Assembly: GCA_963790085.1 (NCBI GenBank)
Contig: CAWBNH010000006.1
Span: 62,001-126,000, forward strand
Reading direction: 5' to 3'
DNA length: 64,000 bases
Origin: CAXMST01 sp963790085
Lineage (GTDB): Bacteria > Actinomycetota > Thermoleophilia > Solirubrobacterales > 70-9
Every line of letters begins with the position of its first letter. Position 1 is the stretch's first letter. A program made the translations under genes and the position numbers. The notes beneath the pieces are model-generated. The model was not told the origin of the DNA, made no database searches, and saw only the letters and a program-made list of their open reading frames with translations. Shown one piece after another: positions 33,687 through 43,710 of this stretch.

Positions 33687-34799
33687 TCAGTTGAGCTCGA
33701 TCACGCTGCGGATCCCGTCCTGGGCCTCCATCAGCTCGAAACCCCGGTTGACATCTTCGAGAGCGATCCGGTGCGAGATGAACGGATCGACGTCGATCTG
33801 TCCGTCCAGGTACAGGTCGACGAGCTTCGGCACGCCCTCCCGCCCCTTGACGCCGCCGAACGAGGAGCCCGCGATGCGACGCCCGGTGATCAGCAGGCGG
33901 GGAATCACGTCGAGCGTCTCACCCTTGCCGGCCACCCCCGCGACGGTGCACAACCCCCAGCCCATTCGCGCCGACTCGACCGCCTGCCGCATCACCGCGA
34001 CGTTGCCGGTCGCCTCGAAGGTGTAGTCGGCCCCGAAGCCGTCGGTCTCGGAGAGGATCCACTCGACGACCTGATCGCCTCCCTTGACCACCTCGGTCGC
34101 GCCCTGGCCCCTGGCCAGCTCGAGCCGATCATCGGAGAGATCGACGCAGATGATCCGCTCGGCGCCCTGCAGGCGGGCGCCGGCGACGGCGCCCAGCCCA
34201 ACCATGCCGGCGCCGAAGACGACGCAGGTCGAGCCCTCGCGCACCTTGGCGGTGTTGATCGCGGCGCCGAGCCCGGTCGAGAGGCCGCAGGCGAACAGGC
34301 AGGCGCGATCGAGCGGGGCCTCCGGGCTGACCTTGGCCAGCGCGATCTCGGGCATCACCGTGTACTCGGCGAAGGTCGAGGTCCCCATGAAGTGACGAAT
34401 CTCCTCGGACCCGCCGGCGCGCTTGAGGCGGGTCGTGCCGTCCGGCAGATAGCCCTTGTTCTGCTGCTCGCGGATCGCGAGGCAGAGGTTGGTGCGCTCG
34501 TCTCTGCAGTGAACGCACTCACCACACTGGGGCGAGAACAGGGTGACGACATGATCGCCCTCGCGCAGCAACTCGACGCCGGCGCCGAGCTTCTCGACCA
34601 CGCCGGCCCCCTCGTGACCGAGCACCGTCGGGGCGTAGCCCGAGGGATCGACCCCGGACGCGGTGTAGAGGTCCGTGTGGCAGACGCCACAGGCCTCGAG
34701 CCGGACGAGCACCTCGCCCGGGCCGGGGTCGTTGAGCTCGACCTGCTGCACCTCGAGGGGCTCGCCAAACTCCTCGAGTACCGCCGCTCGCATCTGCAT
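33687..34799 (-). CDS. Zinc alcohol dehydrogenase, formaldehyde/S-hydroxymethylmycothiol type
   Basis: The 370-residue medium-chain dehydrogenase has catalytic zinc ligands Cys37/His62 (EACGVCHTDLY, GHEGAGVV), the structural zinc set CGECVHCRDERTNLC (Cys92, 95, 98, 106) and an NAD-binding VFGAGMVGLGAVAGARLQG. The GLSTGLGAAINTAKVREGS stretch and AGSSFGGVKGR match class III/MscR-like enzymes. GGAGGT lies 9 nt before ATG 34799, and a second in-frame ATG follows at 34793. Together with the adjacent MBL gene, it suggests formaldehyde or nitrosothiol detoxification with mycothiol; other alcohols remain possible. Confidence 0.88.
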   Translation of the reverse strand: MQMRAAVLEEFGEPLEVQQVELNDPGPGEVLVRLEACGVCHTDLYTASGVDPSGYAPTVLGHEGAGVVEKLGAGVELLREGDHVVTLFSPQCGECVHCRDERTNLCLAIREQQNKGYLPDGTTRLKRAGGSEEIRHFMGTSTFAEYTVMPEIALAKVSPEAPLDRACLFACGLSTGLGAAINTAKVREGSTCVVFGAGMVGLGAVAGARLQGAERIICVDLSDDRLELARGQGATEVVKGGDQVVEWILSETDGFGADYTFEATGNVAVMRQAVESARMGWGLCTVAGVAGKGETLDVIPRLLITGRRIAGSSFGGVKGREGVPKLVDLYLDGQIDVDPFISHRIALEDVNRGFELMEAQDGIRSVIELN

Positions 34800-34866
34800 T
34801 TAGCACCTACCTCCGTCCGGGAACCGGTCACGATCCTACGGGCCGGGGCCCGATCGGAGCCTGCAG

Positions 34867-35052
34867 CTAGCGCTTGCGGGCCGCCTTGATGTCCCGCTTG
34901 CTCGCCTCCAGGGAGATCACGTAGCTCCGGTTGCCGGTCCGGCGGGCGAGGCCCTTGCGCTGCAGTCGCTTCATCGCTGCCGGGCAGCGCCCGCAGCGCG
35001 GGCCCGACTTGCAGCAACGCTTCTTCACCTTCACCTTGCGCCCCGACGGCAT
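34867..35052 (-). CDS. Small cysteine-rich basic protein, 61 aa
   Basis: The 61-residue basic protein has a Cys cluster KKRCCKSGPRCGRCP (residues 10-24), a spacing consistent with a small zinc ribbon or knuckle, followed by a Lys/Arg-rich helix ending ASKRDIKAARKR. I know of similar short actinobacterial proteins of unknown function with a CCxxxxxCxRCP motif. Nucleic-acid binding is a plausible guess. It has its own TACTTT -10 box 9 nt before the ATG (35062-35067) and lies downstream of a 124-residue membrane protein gene on the same strand. Confidence 0.7.
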   Translation of the reverse strand: MPSGRKVKVKKRCCKSGPRCGRCPAAMKRLQRKGLARRTGNRSYVISLEASKRDIKAARKR

Positions 35053-35103
35053 CGTCGGCGCAAAGTAGCAAAGCCGGTTAGGTGGGCCTAAGCGCTGAGC
35101 CGC

Positions 35104-35478
35104 TCAGGTCGGGACGTCGTCGTTGGCGATCAGACCGGCGGCCGCCATGCCTACGGCGGCGAATGCCGCCCAGCCGCCGGCGATGCGGCGCCGGAGCGGG
35201 ACCGTGCCGGTCGCCAGCGTCGCCCACGAGTCGACCCCGTCGACGAGCAGCCCGGCCGCCAGCCACGGTCGCGGATCGCCGGAGCGGGCGCCCTGCAGGC
35301 TGCCGAGCGCGTAGGCGACGTCACGCCCACCGACCGCCCTGACGAAGGCCCCGCTCTCGGGGGTGCCGGCGCCGCGACCGAGCCACCGGCGGGCGACCTC
35401 GACCGGGAGCACGAGCATCGCGAGGCCGATCAGCAGGCGACCGACCGCGATCGCCGCGAGTATCCGGCTGGAGCTCAT
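35104..35478 (-). CDS. Small membrane protein of unknown function
   Basis: The 124-residue protein has about three to four hydrophobic segments (ILAAIAVGRLLIGLAML at about 6-22; DVAYALGSL at 53-61; WAAFAAVGMAAAGL near the C-terminus) and the motif GGRDVAYALGSLQG, which looks like the DUF4267-type membrane proteins. It ends 51 bp before the 61-residue gene and overlaps the acyltransferase gene by 4 bp, so the two are likely translated together. No function assigned. Confidence 0.65.
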   Translation of the reverse strand: MSSSRILAAIAVGRLLIGLAMLVLPVEVARRWLGRGAGTPESGAFVRAVGGRDVAYALGSLQGARSGDPRPWLAAGLLVDGVDSWATLATGTVPLRRRIAGGWAAFAAVGMAAAGLIANDDVPT

Positions 35479-36590
35479 GCCGGCGAGCCTACATCGCTGG
35501 CTGCCTTGCCCGAGGCGGCGCTGTGGTCGAGCTCCTCGAGCTGCTCACCGACCCAGCGATCCATCCGCTGCCACTCGCCGTAGAGCCACTCGGTGAGCGC
35601 CCGCTCGCCGCCGCCGCGCGGGATCTCCGATGCTGGCACGCGCCAGATCTTCATCCTCACCGTTGCGCCGTTCAGACCTCCCGCCCAGATGTCGCTCACG
35701 TACTCGAAGCCGTCGAAGCCGACGTGCGCGAAGAAGACGACATCGAAGTCGGGCGCCTCCTCGAGCAGCGCCAGCGGGCCGCCCAGCCGCGGCGGCAGCA
35801 GGTTGACCATCGTCTCCGCCAGCGGGGCGACCTCGGGCTGCCGCTCGCGGATGATCTCCTTCGCCCTGGCGATCTTCTTCGAGGTCGCCCTGGTGCCCTC
35901 GGGGTAGATCAACACCGACTCGGCGGGGCCGACGTCGTGCGCGAGCTGCCTCAGCTTGGCGATCTCCGCCTCAGCGTCGCCGGACGCGCGCTGCAGGAAG
36001 TTGGTGGTTATCCAGCGCCCGCCGATGTCGATCAGCGGCAGCGCCTCGAGCTCGCGCTTGACGACGTAGCGGAGGCCAAGCCCGAGCGGGCCGGCGATCT
36101 GGGTGTCCCCGAGCGCGTTGTCGATGATCGAGGCGTGACGCATCATGATCAAGGTCCTCCCGGGCGCGGCAGCCTCGCGGCCCTCGATCTCGAGCCTGAT
36201 CCCGAACAGCACCCGGAGGCCCGCGAGCACCGATCCGACCCACGCGGGCCGGAGCCAGTAGATGCCGCGGCGGCGGCGCATCGAGCCCTTGCCGAAGGGG
36301 CCGCCGGTCAACAACCAGACGCCGAACAGCGCGATCAGCGTCCACACCTCGTTGAACAGGAACCACCAGAGGAACAGCACCAGCCGGACCCCGACCATCG
36401 GCTTGCCGCTGGTGAGCTTCAGATAGAGATCGACGAGCAGGGCGCCGACCAGCAGCAGCGGCAGCAGCAGGGTGACGAGGATGAAGCCGCCGACCGCGAG
36501 AACGATCCCCCGCACCCGCCGTAGCACCCGCTTTCCCCGCGGCCCGGAAGCCGGGAACAGTGGCCCTCTGCCGATCTCTCCGAGGCGCAT
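35475..36590 (-). CDS. 1-acyl-sn-glycerol-3-phosphate acyltransferase-like protein
   Basis: The 371-residue protein has membrane segments at about 28-56 and 70-95, then a PlsC domain. The HX4D catalytic motif is HASIID (His152-Asp157), and LIYPEGTRATSKK is the glycerol-phosphate-binding motif. Actinobacterial PlsC proteins are usually shorter (about 220-260 residues), so the N-terminal two-helix extension is unusual. It probably acylates lysophosphatidic acid at the inner membrane. A TAGGCT -10 box lies 6 nt before the ATG. Confidence 0.85.
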   Translation of the reverse strand: MRLGEIGRGPLFPASGPRGKRVLRRVRGIVLAVGGFILVTLLLPLLLVGALLVDLYLKLTSGKPMVGVRLVLFLWWFLFNEVWTLIALFGVWLLTGGPFGKGSMRRRRGIYWLRPAWVGSVLAGLRVLFGIRLEIEGREAAAPGRTLIMMRHASIIDNALGDTQIAGPLGLGLRYVVKRELEALPLIDIGGRWITTNFLQRASGDAEAEIAKLRQLAHDVGPAESVLIYPEGTRATSKKIARAKEIIRERQPEVAPLAETMVNLLPPRLGGPLALLEEAPDFDVVFFAHVGFDGFEYVSDIWAGGLNGATVRMKIWRVPASEIPRGGGERALTEWLYGEWQRMDRWVGEQLEELDHSAASGKAASDVGSPA

Positions 36591-36596
36591 CGCCCG

Positions 36597-36602
36597 AGCC
36601 TA
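36597..36602 (-). promoter_or_regulatory. Predicted -10 element (TAGGCT) of the acyltransferase gene
   Basis: Minus-strand TAGGCT ends 6 nt before ATG 36590, in the 46-bp gap after lepA. It indicates a separate promoter and a leaderless message. Confidence 0.5.
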
Positions 36603-36636
36603 GTGGACCCGGCGAGCCCGGTCCGGGCCGCGGCCC

Positions 36637-38436
<1,800 letters not shown>

Positions 38437-38457
38437 GTTGAGAGCGTCAGGGCCGGC

Positions 38458-38486
38458 TTGATGCCCGGTCGGGCCGGGACTAGACT
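38458..38486 (+). promoter_or_regulatory. Strong -35/-10 promoter of the RTX-type gene
   Basis: TTGATG at 38458-38463, a 17-bp spacer and TAGACT at 38481-38486, the best complete promoter in the window. The -10 ends 6 nt before GTG 38493, so the transcript should start at the GTG. Confidence 0.7.
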
Positions 38487-38492
38487 CGCACC

Positions 38493-39413
38493 GTGGCGCG
38501 AACGCGAGAGGTTAGGGGCAGGCGGGCGGCGGGCCCGCTCTTGGTCGGGCTGCTGAGCGGCCTGGTCCTGGTGGCGCCGGGCGCAGGCGAGGCCGCCCCG
38601 GCGCCGGCGAAGTGCCTGGGCAAGGCGGTGACGATCACCCTGAACAGCCAGGGCAAGCCGATCAGCGACGCCAACGATCGCGTCACCGGTACGAACGGCA
38701 ACGACGTGATCAACACCGGCGCCGGCAAGGACCAGGTCGACGGCGGCAAGGGCGACGATCTGATCTGCACCTCGTCCGGCGGCGACCGCGTCTGGGACAG
38801 CGCCGGAAACGATCGCTACGACACCGGGTCGAACGGCGACAAGGTCAGCGATGGGGACGGCAACGATCGCTACGCGACAGGGGCCGGCAGCGACACGGTC
38901 AGCGACGGCCGCGGCAACGATCAGTTCAGGACCGGCGGCGGTAAGGACGAGGTGAACGGGGACCGAGGTCGCAACCTGATCCGCACCGGCGGCGGCAACG
39001 ACTACGTCTGGGGCGGCAGCGACGACGACCGGATCTTCGGTGGCGGCGGCATCGACTACCTGGTCGGCTACTTCGGCGACGACCTGATCAAGGCCGGATC
39101 GGGCGACGACTACTCGCCGAAGATCCAGAAGAAGCAGCCGGGCAAGAACGGGCGCCTGGTCGGCGGGCCCGGCGACGACAAGATGTACGGCGGCAAGGGC
39201 CGCGACCTGTTGCGCGGCAACGAGGGCGACGACAAGATGTACGGCGAGGAGGACGACGACGACCTCGACGGCGGCGCCGACAAGGATCTCTGCTCCGGTG
39301 GCAGCGGCTTCGACCGCGGCTCCGAGTGCGAGCGACTGAAGGGGATCGACGACCCGAACTGGGCGCCGGTCGGGCGAATCGTCCTCGGCCTACGCCTCTC
39401 GGCCCCGCGGTAG
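38493..39413 (+). CDS. Secreted RTX-like calcium-binding repeat protein
   Basis: From GTG 38493 the 306-residue product has a signal peptide (about residues 1-33, PLLVGLLSGLVLVAPGAGEA). It then has many Gly/Asp-rich repeats: an unusual 18-residue unit of the form GNDxxxTGxGxDxVSDGx repeated three times (about 107-160), then nonapeptide-like GGxGxDxL units (RIFGGGGIDYLVG, KMYGGKGRDLLRG). These bind calcium in parallel beta-rolls. The C-terminal CSGGSGFDRGSECERLKG is a Cys-bearing cap common in such proteins. There is no protease, lipase or toxin domain, so a structural surface role is likelier than a hemolysin. Confidence 0.8.
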   Translation: MARTREVRGRRAAGPLLVGLLSGLVLVAPGAGEAAPAPAKCLGKAVTITLNSQGKPISDANDRVTGTNGNDVINTGAGKDQVDGGKGDDLICTSSGGDRVWDSAGNDRYDTGSNGDKVSDGDGNDRYATGAGSDTVSDGRGNDQFRTGGGKDEVNGDRGRNLIRTGGGNDYVWGGSDDDRIFGGGGIDYLVGYFGDDLIKAGSGDDYSPKIQKKQPGKNGRLVGGPGDDKMYGGKGRDLLRGNEGDDKMYGEEDDDDLDGGADKDLCSGGSGFDRGSECERLKGIDDPNWAPVGRIVLGLRLSAPR

Positions 39414-39470
39414 GACGCCGAACGCATCGTTTCCCACGTCATATGTGGTCAACGATGATCTCGCGGCGGA

Positions 39471-41153
39471 TCAGCGCGCCGGGCGGATCACGCGCAGGAG
39501 CTGACGGGCCTCTGGGACCCGCAGGGCGAGGACGACCGCCAGGTAGGCAAGCGCGCCCGCGGTGAGGCCGCCGCCGACCGCGATGATCTGACCGATGGTG
39601 CCGGTGCCGACCGCGCCGTCGAGGCCAGACCAGACGAGATAGGCGACTGCGGCGAGCACCGCGGCTCCGGCCGTGACCCTGATCGCGCCGTCGATCAACG
39701 AGCCGATCTCCAACCCGTGCAGCTCGCGCCTCAGGATCAGGCCCTGGGCGAGGACGCTGGCGCTGGTCGCGATCGCCGTGGCGGCGACGATGCCGCCGAT
39801 CCCGAACGGCTTGTAGAGGAGCAGCGAGCCGAGCGCTGTGAGGACCAGGTTGATCACCGCGATCGCGGTCGGGATCCAGGGGCGCTGCAGGCTGAAGAAG
39901 GTCCGGGTCATCAACAGGAAGAGGCCGTTGAACGGCAGCGAGAAGGCGAACCAGAAGAGCGCCTCGCTGACCAGGTCGGTCTGGTTTGCATCGAACTCGC
40001 CGCGCTGGTAGACGAGCTCGGTGATCGGCTCGCTGAGAACGAGGAGGGCCGCGGCCGCGGGCACCAGAACGAGGATGATCATCCGCATCCCGTTCGCCAT
40101 CGTCGAGCGCAGGCTGTCGTACTCGCGCCGGGCCGCGTAGCGGGCGAGCGTCGGGAAGATCACCGTGGCGACCGCAACCGAGAACACTCCCTGCGGGAGC
40201 ATGTAGAGCCGAAACGCCTTGTCGATCGCGGCGGGAGCGAAGTTGCCGAGCGGCTCGCCCTCGATCGAGCCCTCGACGAGCGTGGCGAACAGGCTGTTGA
40301 TCGAGAGGTTGAAGTTGATCAGGCCGAGGCTGATCGTCACCGGCAGCATCAGCAGCAGCACCTTCTTGACCAGCGGGCTGCGCCAGTCGAACACCCGCTG
40401 CAGCCGGAAGGGGGTGTTGCGGAGATCCCAGGCGACGAGGGAGAGCTGGAGCGCGGTGCCGACCAGGACGCCGATCGCGTAGGCGTAGATCTCGTCGCCC
40501 TCGGGGAAGGCCGGAGCGAGGCCGACGAGCACGGCGATGATCGCCAGGTTCCAGAACAGCGGCGCGATCGCGAAGACGCCGAAGCGGTTGTAGCTGTTCA
40601 ACACCCCGACGACGACGCCGGAGACGCCGAGCATCAGGAGGATCGGGAATAGCAGCTGAGCGAGGTTGACCGTCAACTCCTCCTCGGCGCCCTCGAGGCC
40701 GGGCGCGAACAGCGGCACGATCACCGGCGCGAGCAGGATGAACAGCGCCGTCAGGAACCCGAGCACGATCGTGGCCAGGAAGATCAGGGTCGAGGCGAGG
40801 CGAAAGGCGCTCGGGCGCCTGCCGGCCTCGAGCTGCTCGGTGAAGACCGGCACGAACGCAGCCTGCAGCGCGGCGTCGGCGAACAGCATCCGGAACAGGT
40901 TCGGGAGCTGGAAGGCGATCGTGAAGGCCGACATCGGGCCGGTGACGCCGAAGTAGCTCGCCGCGACGATCTCGCGGATCAGCCCGGCAACGCGCGAGAA
41001 GCCCGTCGCGACGGAGAAGAAGGCGGTCGAGCGCCCCAGCCGGCCACTCTCCGCATCACCCTCCGGACCCGGCTCCTGCGCCGTCTCGACGGCGACGTCG
41101 GTGTCGGGGGCGGACCGCGCGGACCGGGGCTGTTCCTCGTTGTCCTCGATCAC
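39471..41153 (-). CDS. murJ: Lipid II flippase MurJ
   Basis: MurJ moves the peptidoglycan precursor lipid II across the membrane. The 560-residue protein has an acidic N-terminal leader (about 1-30, EDNEEQPRSARSAPDTD) and about 14 membrane helices. Family marks include FSRVAGLIREIVAASYFG, the GPMSAFTIAFQLPNLFRMLFADAALQAAFVP stretch (about 75-105) and PQGVFSVAVATVIFPTL. It starts at GTG 41153, divergent from rpsT. A C-terminal cytoplasmic domain as in mycobacterial MviN is absent. Confidence 0.94.
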   Translation of the reverse strand: MIEDNEEQPRSARSAPDTDVAVETAQEPGPEGDAESGRLGRSTAFFSVATGFSRVAGLIREIVAASYFGVTGPMSAFTIAFQLPNLFRMLFADAALQAAFVPVFTEQLEAGRRPSAFRLASTLIFLATIVLGFLTALFILLAPVIVPLFAPGLEGAEEELTVNLAQLLFPILLMLGVSGVVVGVLNSYNRFGVFAIAPLFWNLAIIAVLVGLAPAFPEGDEIYAYAIGVLVGTALQLSLVAWDLRNTPFRLQRVFDWRSPLVKKVLLLMLPVTISLGLINFNLSINSLFATLVEGSIEGEPLGNFAPAAIDKAFRLYMLPQGVFSVAVATVIFPTLARYAARREYDSLRSTMANGMRMIILVLVPAAAALLVLSEPITELVYQRGEFDANQTDLVSEALFWFAFSLPFNGLFLLMTRTFFSLQRPWIPTAIAVINLVLTALGSLLLYKPFGIGGIVAATAIATSASVLAQGLILRRELHGLEIGSLIDGAIRVTAGAAVLAAVAYLVWSGLDGAVGTGTIGQIIAVGGGLTAGALAYLAVVLALRVPEARQLLRVIRPAR

Positions 41154-41184
41154 GACCGTGAATCTCTAAAGTACGGCGCCGCTG

Positions 41185-41451
41185 ATGGCCAACATCGCCT
41201 CACAGAAGAAGCGGATCCTTCGCAGCGAGCGGGAGCGACGGGAGAACCGGCGCCTGACGAGCGTCGTCAAGACGCGCTTCCGCGAGCTCGAGAGCTCGGT
41301 CGACGCGGGCGATGCCGAGGCGATCAACGAGCAGCACCGGCTGCTCGTCTCGCGGATCGACAAGGCCGTGCAGAAGGGCGCCATGCACGCGAACACCGCC
41401 GCCCGCAAGAAGCAGCGCGCCGCCCGCCTGGTCGCCGGCGCGGGCACCTAG
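41185..41451 (+). CDS. rpsT: 30S ribosomal protein S20
   Basis: The 88-residue basic helical protein (MANIASQKKRILRSERERR at the start, then KGAMHANTAARKKQRAARLV at the end) binds 16S rRNA early in assembly. Length and sequence match S20. It is divergent from murJ across about 31 bp and lies just before the converging holA. A TAAAGT hexamer 12 nt before the ATG is a weak promoter candidate that would give a short leader. Confidence 0.95.
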   Translation: MANIASQKKRILRSERERRENRRLTSVVKTRFRELESSVDAGDAEAINEQHRLLVSRIDKAVQKGAMHANTAARKKQRAARLVAGAGT

Positions 41452-41467
41452 CCCCCGCCGCCGCGAC

Positions 41468-42451
41468 TCAGCCGCCACGCGACGTCCCGGCAGCCTCGCG
41501 CACCGCGAGCGTCATCGCGAGCCGCTCCTCGTAGTCCGAGCCGCCTCGCGTCCACCACTCCAGGTCGGCGATCCGGCAGAGCGCCTCGGAGAGCTCGACC
41601 GGGGCGACGCCCGCGACCGAGCGGACCACCATCTTCGCCGGATACGGCGCCAACGGCAGCGACGCCTCGACCTCCCTGGCGGGCCTGCCCTGCTCGAGCC
41701 CAATCGCCGCCTGGTGGGCGTTCCGCAGCCGGGTGGCCATGCCGTAGATCATCGGCGTGACCGCCTCGCCCTGCTCGATCAGCGCGTCCGCGACCAGCAC
41801 CGCCTCCCGCGGATCACGGGCGACGATCGCGTCCGCCAGCGTCCAGCCGGCGCGCTCGGAGGTGTCCACGGTCAGCTCCTCGACCTCCTCGGCATCGACC
41901 TCCGCCCCCTGCTCGGCCCAGAGCGCAATCCGGTCGAGCTCGGTGCTGAGCCGGACGGTGCCGTCCCCGACCCGCGCGATCAGCGAGCGGGCGGCATCCG
42001 GGCCGAGCCGCAGTCCGCGCCGCTCGGCGGCGGCGGTGACCCAGGCCGGCAGGTCGCGCTTGCCCGGCGCCGCGAAGGTCCGGACCTCGCCGCCGGCCTT
42101 CTCGACGGCCTCGGCGAGCCCCTTCGGAGCCTTGCCGCGGGCAACCAGGACCACGGTCAGGTCTTCGATCGGCGAGTCGAGGGCCGCGGTGATTCGCTTC
42201 ACCTGTGGAGCCCGCCAGCGCTCGACGCCGTCGGCGAGCAGGTAGCGGTGGCTGGCCATCAGCGAGATCGCCGGCATCGAGGCGACCAGCGCCTCGACGT
42301 CGGGGCCGCCGCCGGCACCGGCCTCGAAGGCCTCCAGCGACCCCGCGCCCCCCTCCCGCTCGGCCCGCGCCCGCAGGCGCGAGAGCGTCTGATCGAGCTT
42401 CGCGCCATCGTCACCGGCGATCAGATAGGCGGGTTTGATCTGGTCGGCCAT
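41468..42451 (-). CDS. holA: DNA polymerase III delta subunit
   Basis: The clamp-loader wrench opens the beta clamp. The 327-residue protein (ATG 42451) starts MADQIKPAYLIAGDDGAKLD and has LVARGKAPKGLAEAVEKAGG, AARSLIARVGDGTVRLSTEL and DAIVARDPREAVLVADALI, as in HolA. The open frame extends 57 bp upstream, but homology begins at 42451. Its position next to comEC and rpsT is the conserved arrangement in many bacteria. Confidence 0.92.
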   Translation of the reverse strand: MADQIKPAYLIAGDDGAKLDQTLSRLRARAEREGGAGSLEAFEAGAGGGPDVEALVASMPAISLMASHRYLLADGVERWRAPQVKRITAALDSPIEDLTVVLVARGKAPKGLAEAVEKAGGEVRTFAAPGKRDLPAWVTAAAERRGLRLGPDAARSLIARVGDGTVRLSTELDRIALWAEQGAEVDAEEVEELTVDTSERAGWTLADAIVARDPREAVLVADALIEQGEAVTPMIYGMATRLRNAHQAAIGLEQGRPAREVEASLPLAPYPAKMVVRSVAGVAPVELSEALCRIADLEWWTRGGSDYEERLAMTLAVREAAGTSRGG

Positions 42452-42533
42452 CGTCGTCGCGGCCGAGTCTAGATGTGCGAACGGCCGCGACTGCGCCGCT
42501 ACGGGCACGCGGGAGTTGCGGAGTGCCCCGGCG

Positions 42534-43622
42534 CTAGGGCCTGCGGCTGGGCAGCTTGATCCGGTGCTTGCTGATCACGCGCCCGGCGGCCGCGTCGGTG
42601 AGCGCGACCTCGACCATCGCCCTGCCCCGTCCGACCCCGCGCGGAACCGGCAGCTTGATCTTGTCGCCGCCGACCGCGATCTCCTTGCCCCGCTTGCGGA
42701 CGACCCGCTCGCGCGCCTTGCGGAGGACCACGTCGGCACTCAGGACCTCGGCCCCCTGCACCCGGATCACGATCTGCCGCTTCCGCCGGCCCTTGCGTAC
42801 CACCCTCACCCGGGGCTCGGGCGCCGCGACGATGCCGGCGCGCAGGGGCTTCTCGCCGGCGGCGAGCTCGTAGGCGCCCCACGGCGGGTTGGCGTTCACC
42901 ACCCTGCCCGGAGCGCAGCTCGCGAGGAAGCTCGCGAACCGCGTCGTCGGATGATCGGCGACCACTCGGTAGGCGCCGGGCGGGACGACGTCCCAGATGA
43001 TCCCCCCATCCCCGGAGGACTCGGTCTCGGAGGGATCCGGGATCACGCTGTCGTTGAAGTAGATCGGTCCGGGCAGCGCCGGAGAGGTGCGGGCGGTGGC
43101 GCCGGCGACGCCGTGCGGGGTGCGCTCGTGGAAGACCTCGTAGGGCACCCCGCGCACGTTGCGGGCCGAGACGGTGGTGACGATCACGCACTCCGACGGG
43201 CGTCCGTCGGGGCCGATCTCGATGCCGAGCAGCGCCGCCAGCAGCCCGTACTCGAGGTCGTGCGGGGTCTGGAAGTTGGCGTTGCGGATGTCCTTGCCGC
43301 GGGTGTGGAAGGTCTGCAGGTCGATCTCGTTGTAGTCGCCGCCCGGGTCGATGTAGGGGGTGACGTTGGCGTCCCTCGGCACCTCGAGGTCGTAGTCACC
43401 GTTCGCATCGGTCGTCGCGGTGATACTCGGGTACTCACGGACCCGGATCGTGGCCCCCTCGATGTATGTGCTCATCTGGTTGAAGCGGTAGGCCTTGCCG
43501 GTGATGTGCACGGTCCCGGCCGCCCCCGCGGGAGCGGCAGCCGCGAGCAGCGCCAGAACCGCCAGCAGCGCCGCGGCGACCGCCGTTCGAATCGGTCTGC
43601 TGTTGGGTGCGGTGATCGGCAT
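42534..43622 (-). CDS. Secreted protein with carboxypeptidase-regulatory-like beta-sandwich
   Basis: From ATG 43622 the 362-residue product has a signal peptide (residues 1-34, TAVAAALLAVLALLAAAAPAGA). It then carries a beta-sandwich that looks like a carboxypeptidase-regulatory/Cna-B type repeat (GATIRVREYPSITATTDANG, about 55-75) and a HTRGKDIRNANFQTPHDLEYG segment. A later Lys/Arg-rich region (VVRKGRRKRQIVIRVQGAEV) follows. The upstream open frame (to 43901) is not supported. It sits between comEC and holA on the same strand. No enzymatic motif is apparent and the role is unknown. Confidence 0.6.
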   Translation of the reverse strand: MPITAPNSRPIRTAVAAALLAVLALLAAAAPAGAAGTVHITGKAYRFNQMSTYIEGATIRVREYPSITATTDANGDYDLEVPRDANVTPYIDPGGDYNEIDLQTFHTRGKDIRNANFQTPHDLEYGLLAALLGIEIGPDGRPSECVIVTTVSARNVRGVPYEVFHERTPHGVAGATARTSPALPGPIYFNDSVIPDPSETESSGDGGIIWDVVPPGAYRVVADHPTTRFASFLASCAPGRVVNANPPWGAYELAAGEKPLRAGIVAAPEPRVRVVRKGRRKRQIVIRVQGAEVLSADVVLRKARERVVRKRGKEIAVGGDKIKLPVPRGVGRGRAMVEVALTDAAAGRVISKHRIKLPSRRP

Positions 43623-43710
43623 CGAGCGCCTCGAGCGGAGGCTGCGGGGGAGGCTAGAGGGCGCGGCGCCGGCGCGCTCAGGGTTGGCCACGCGTGGTCC
43701 CCCCGGGGAA

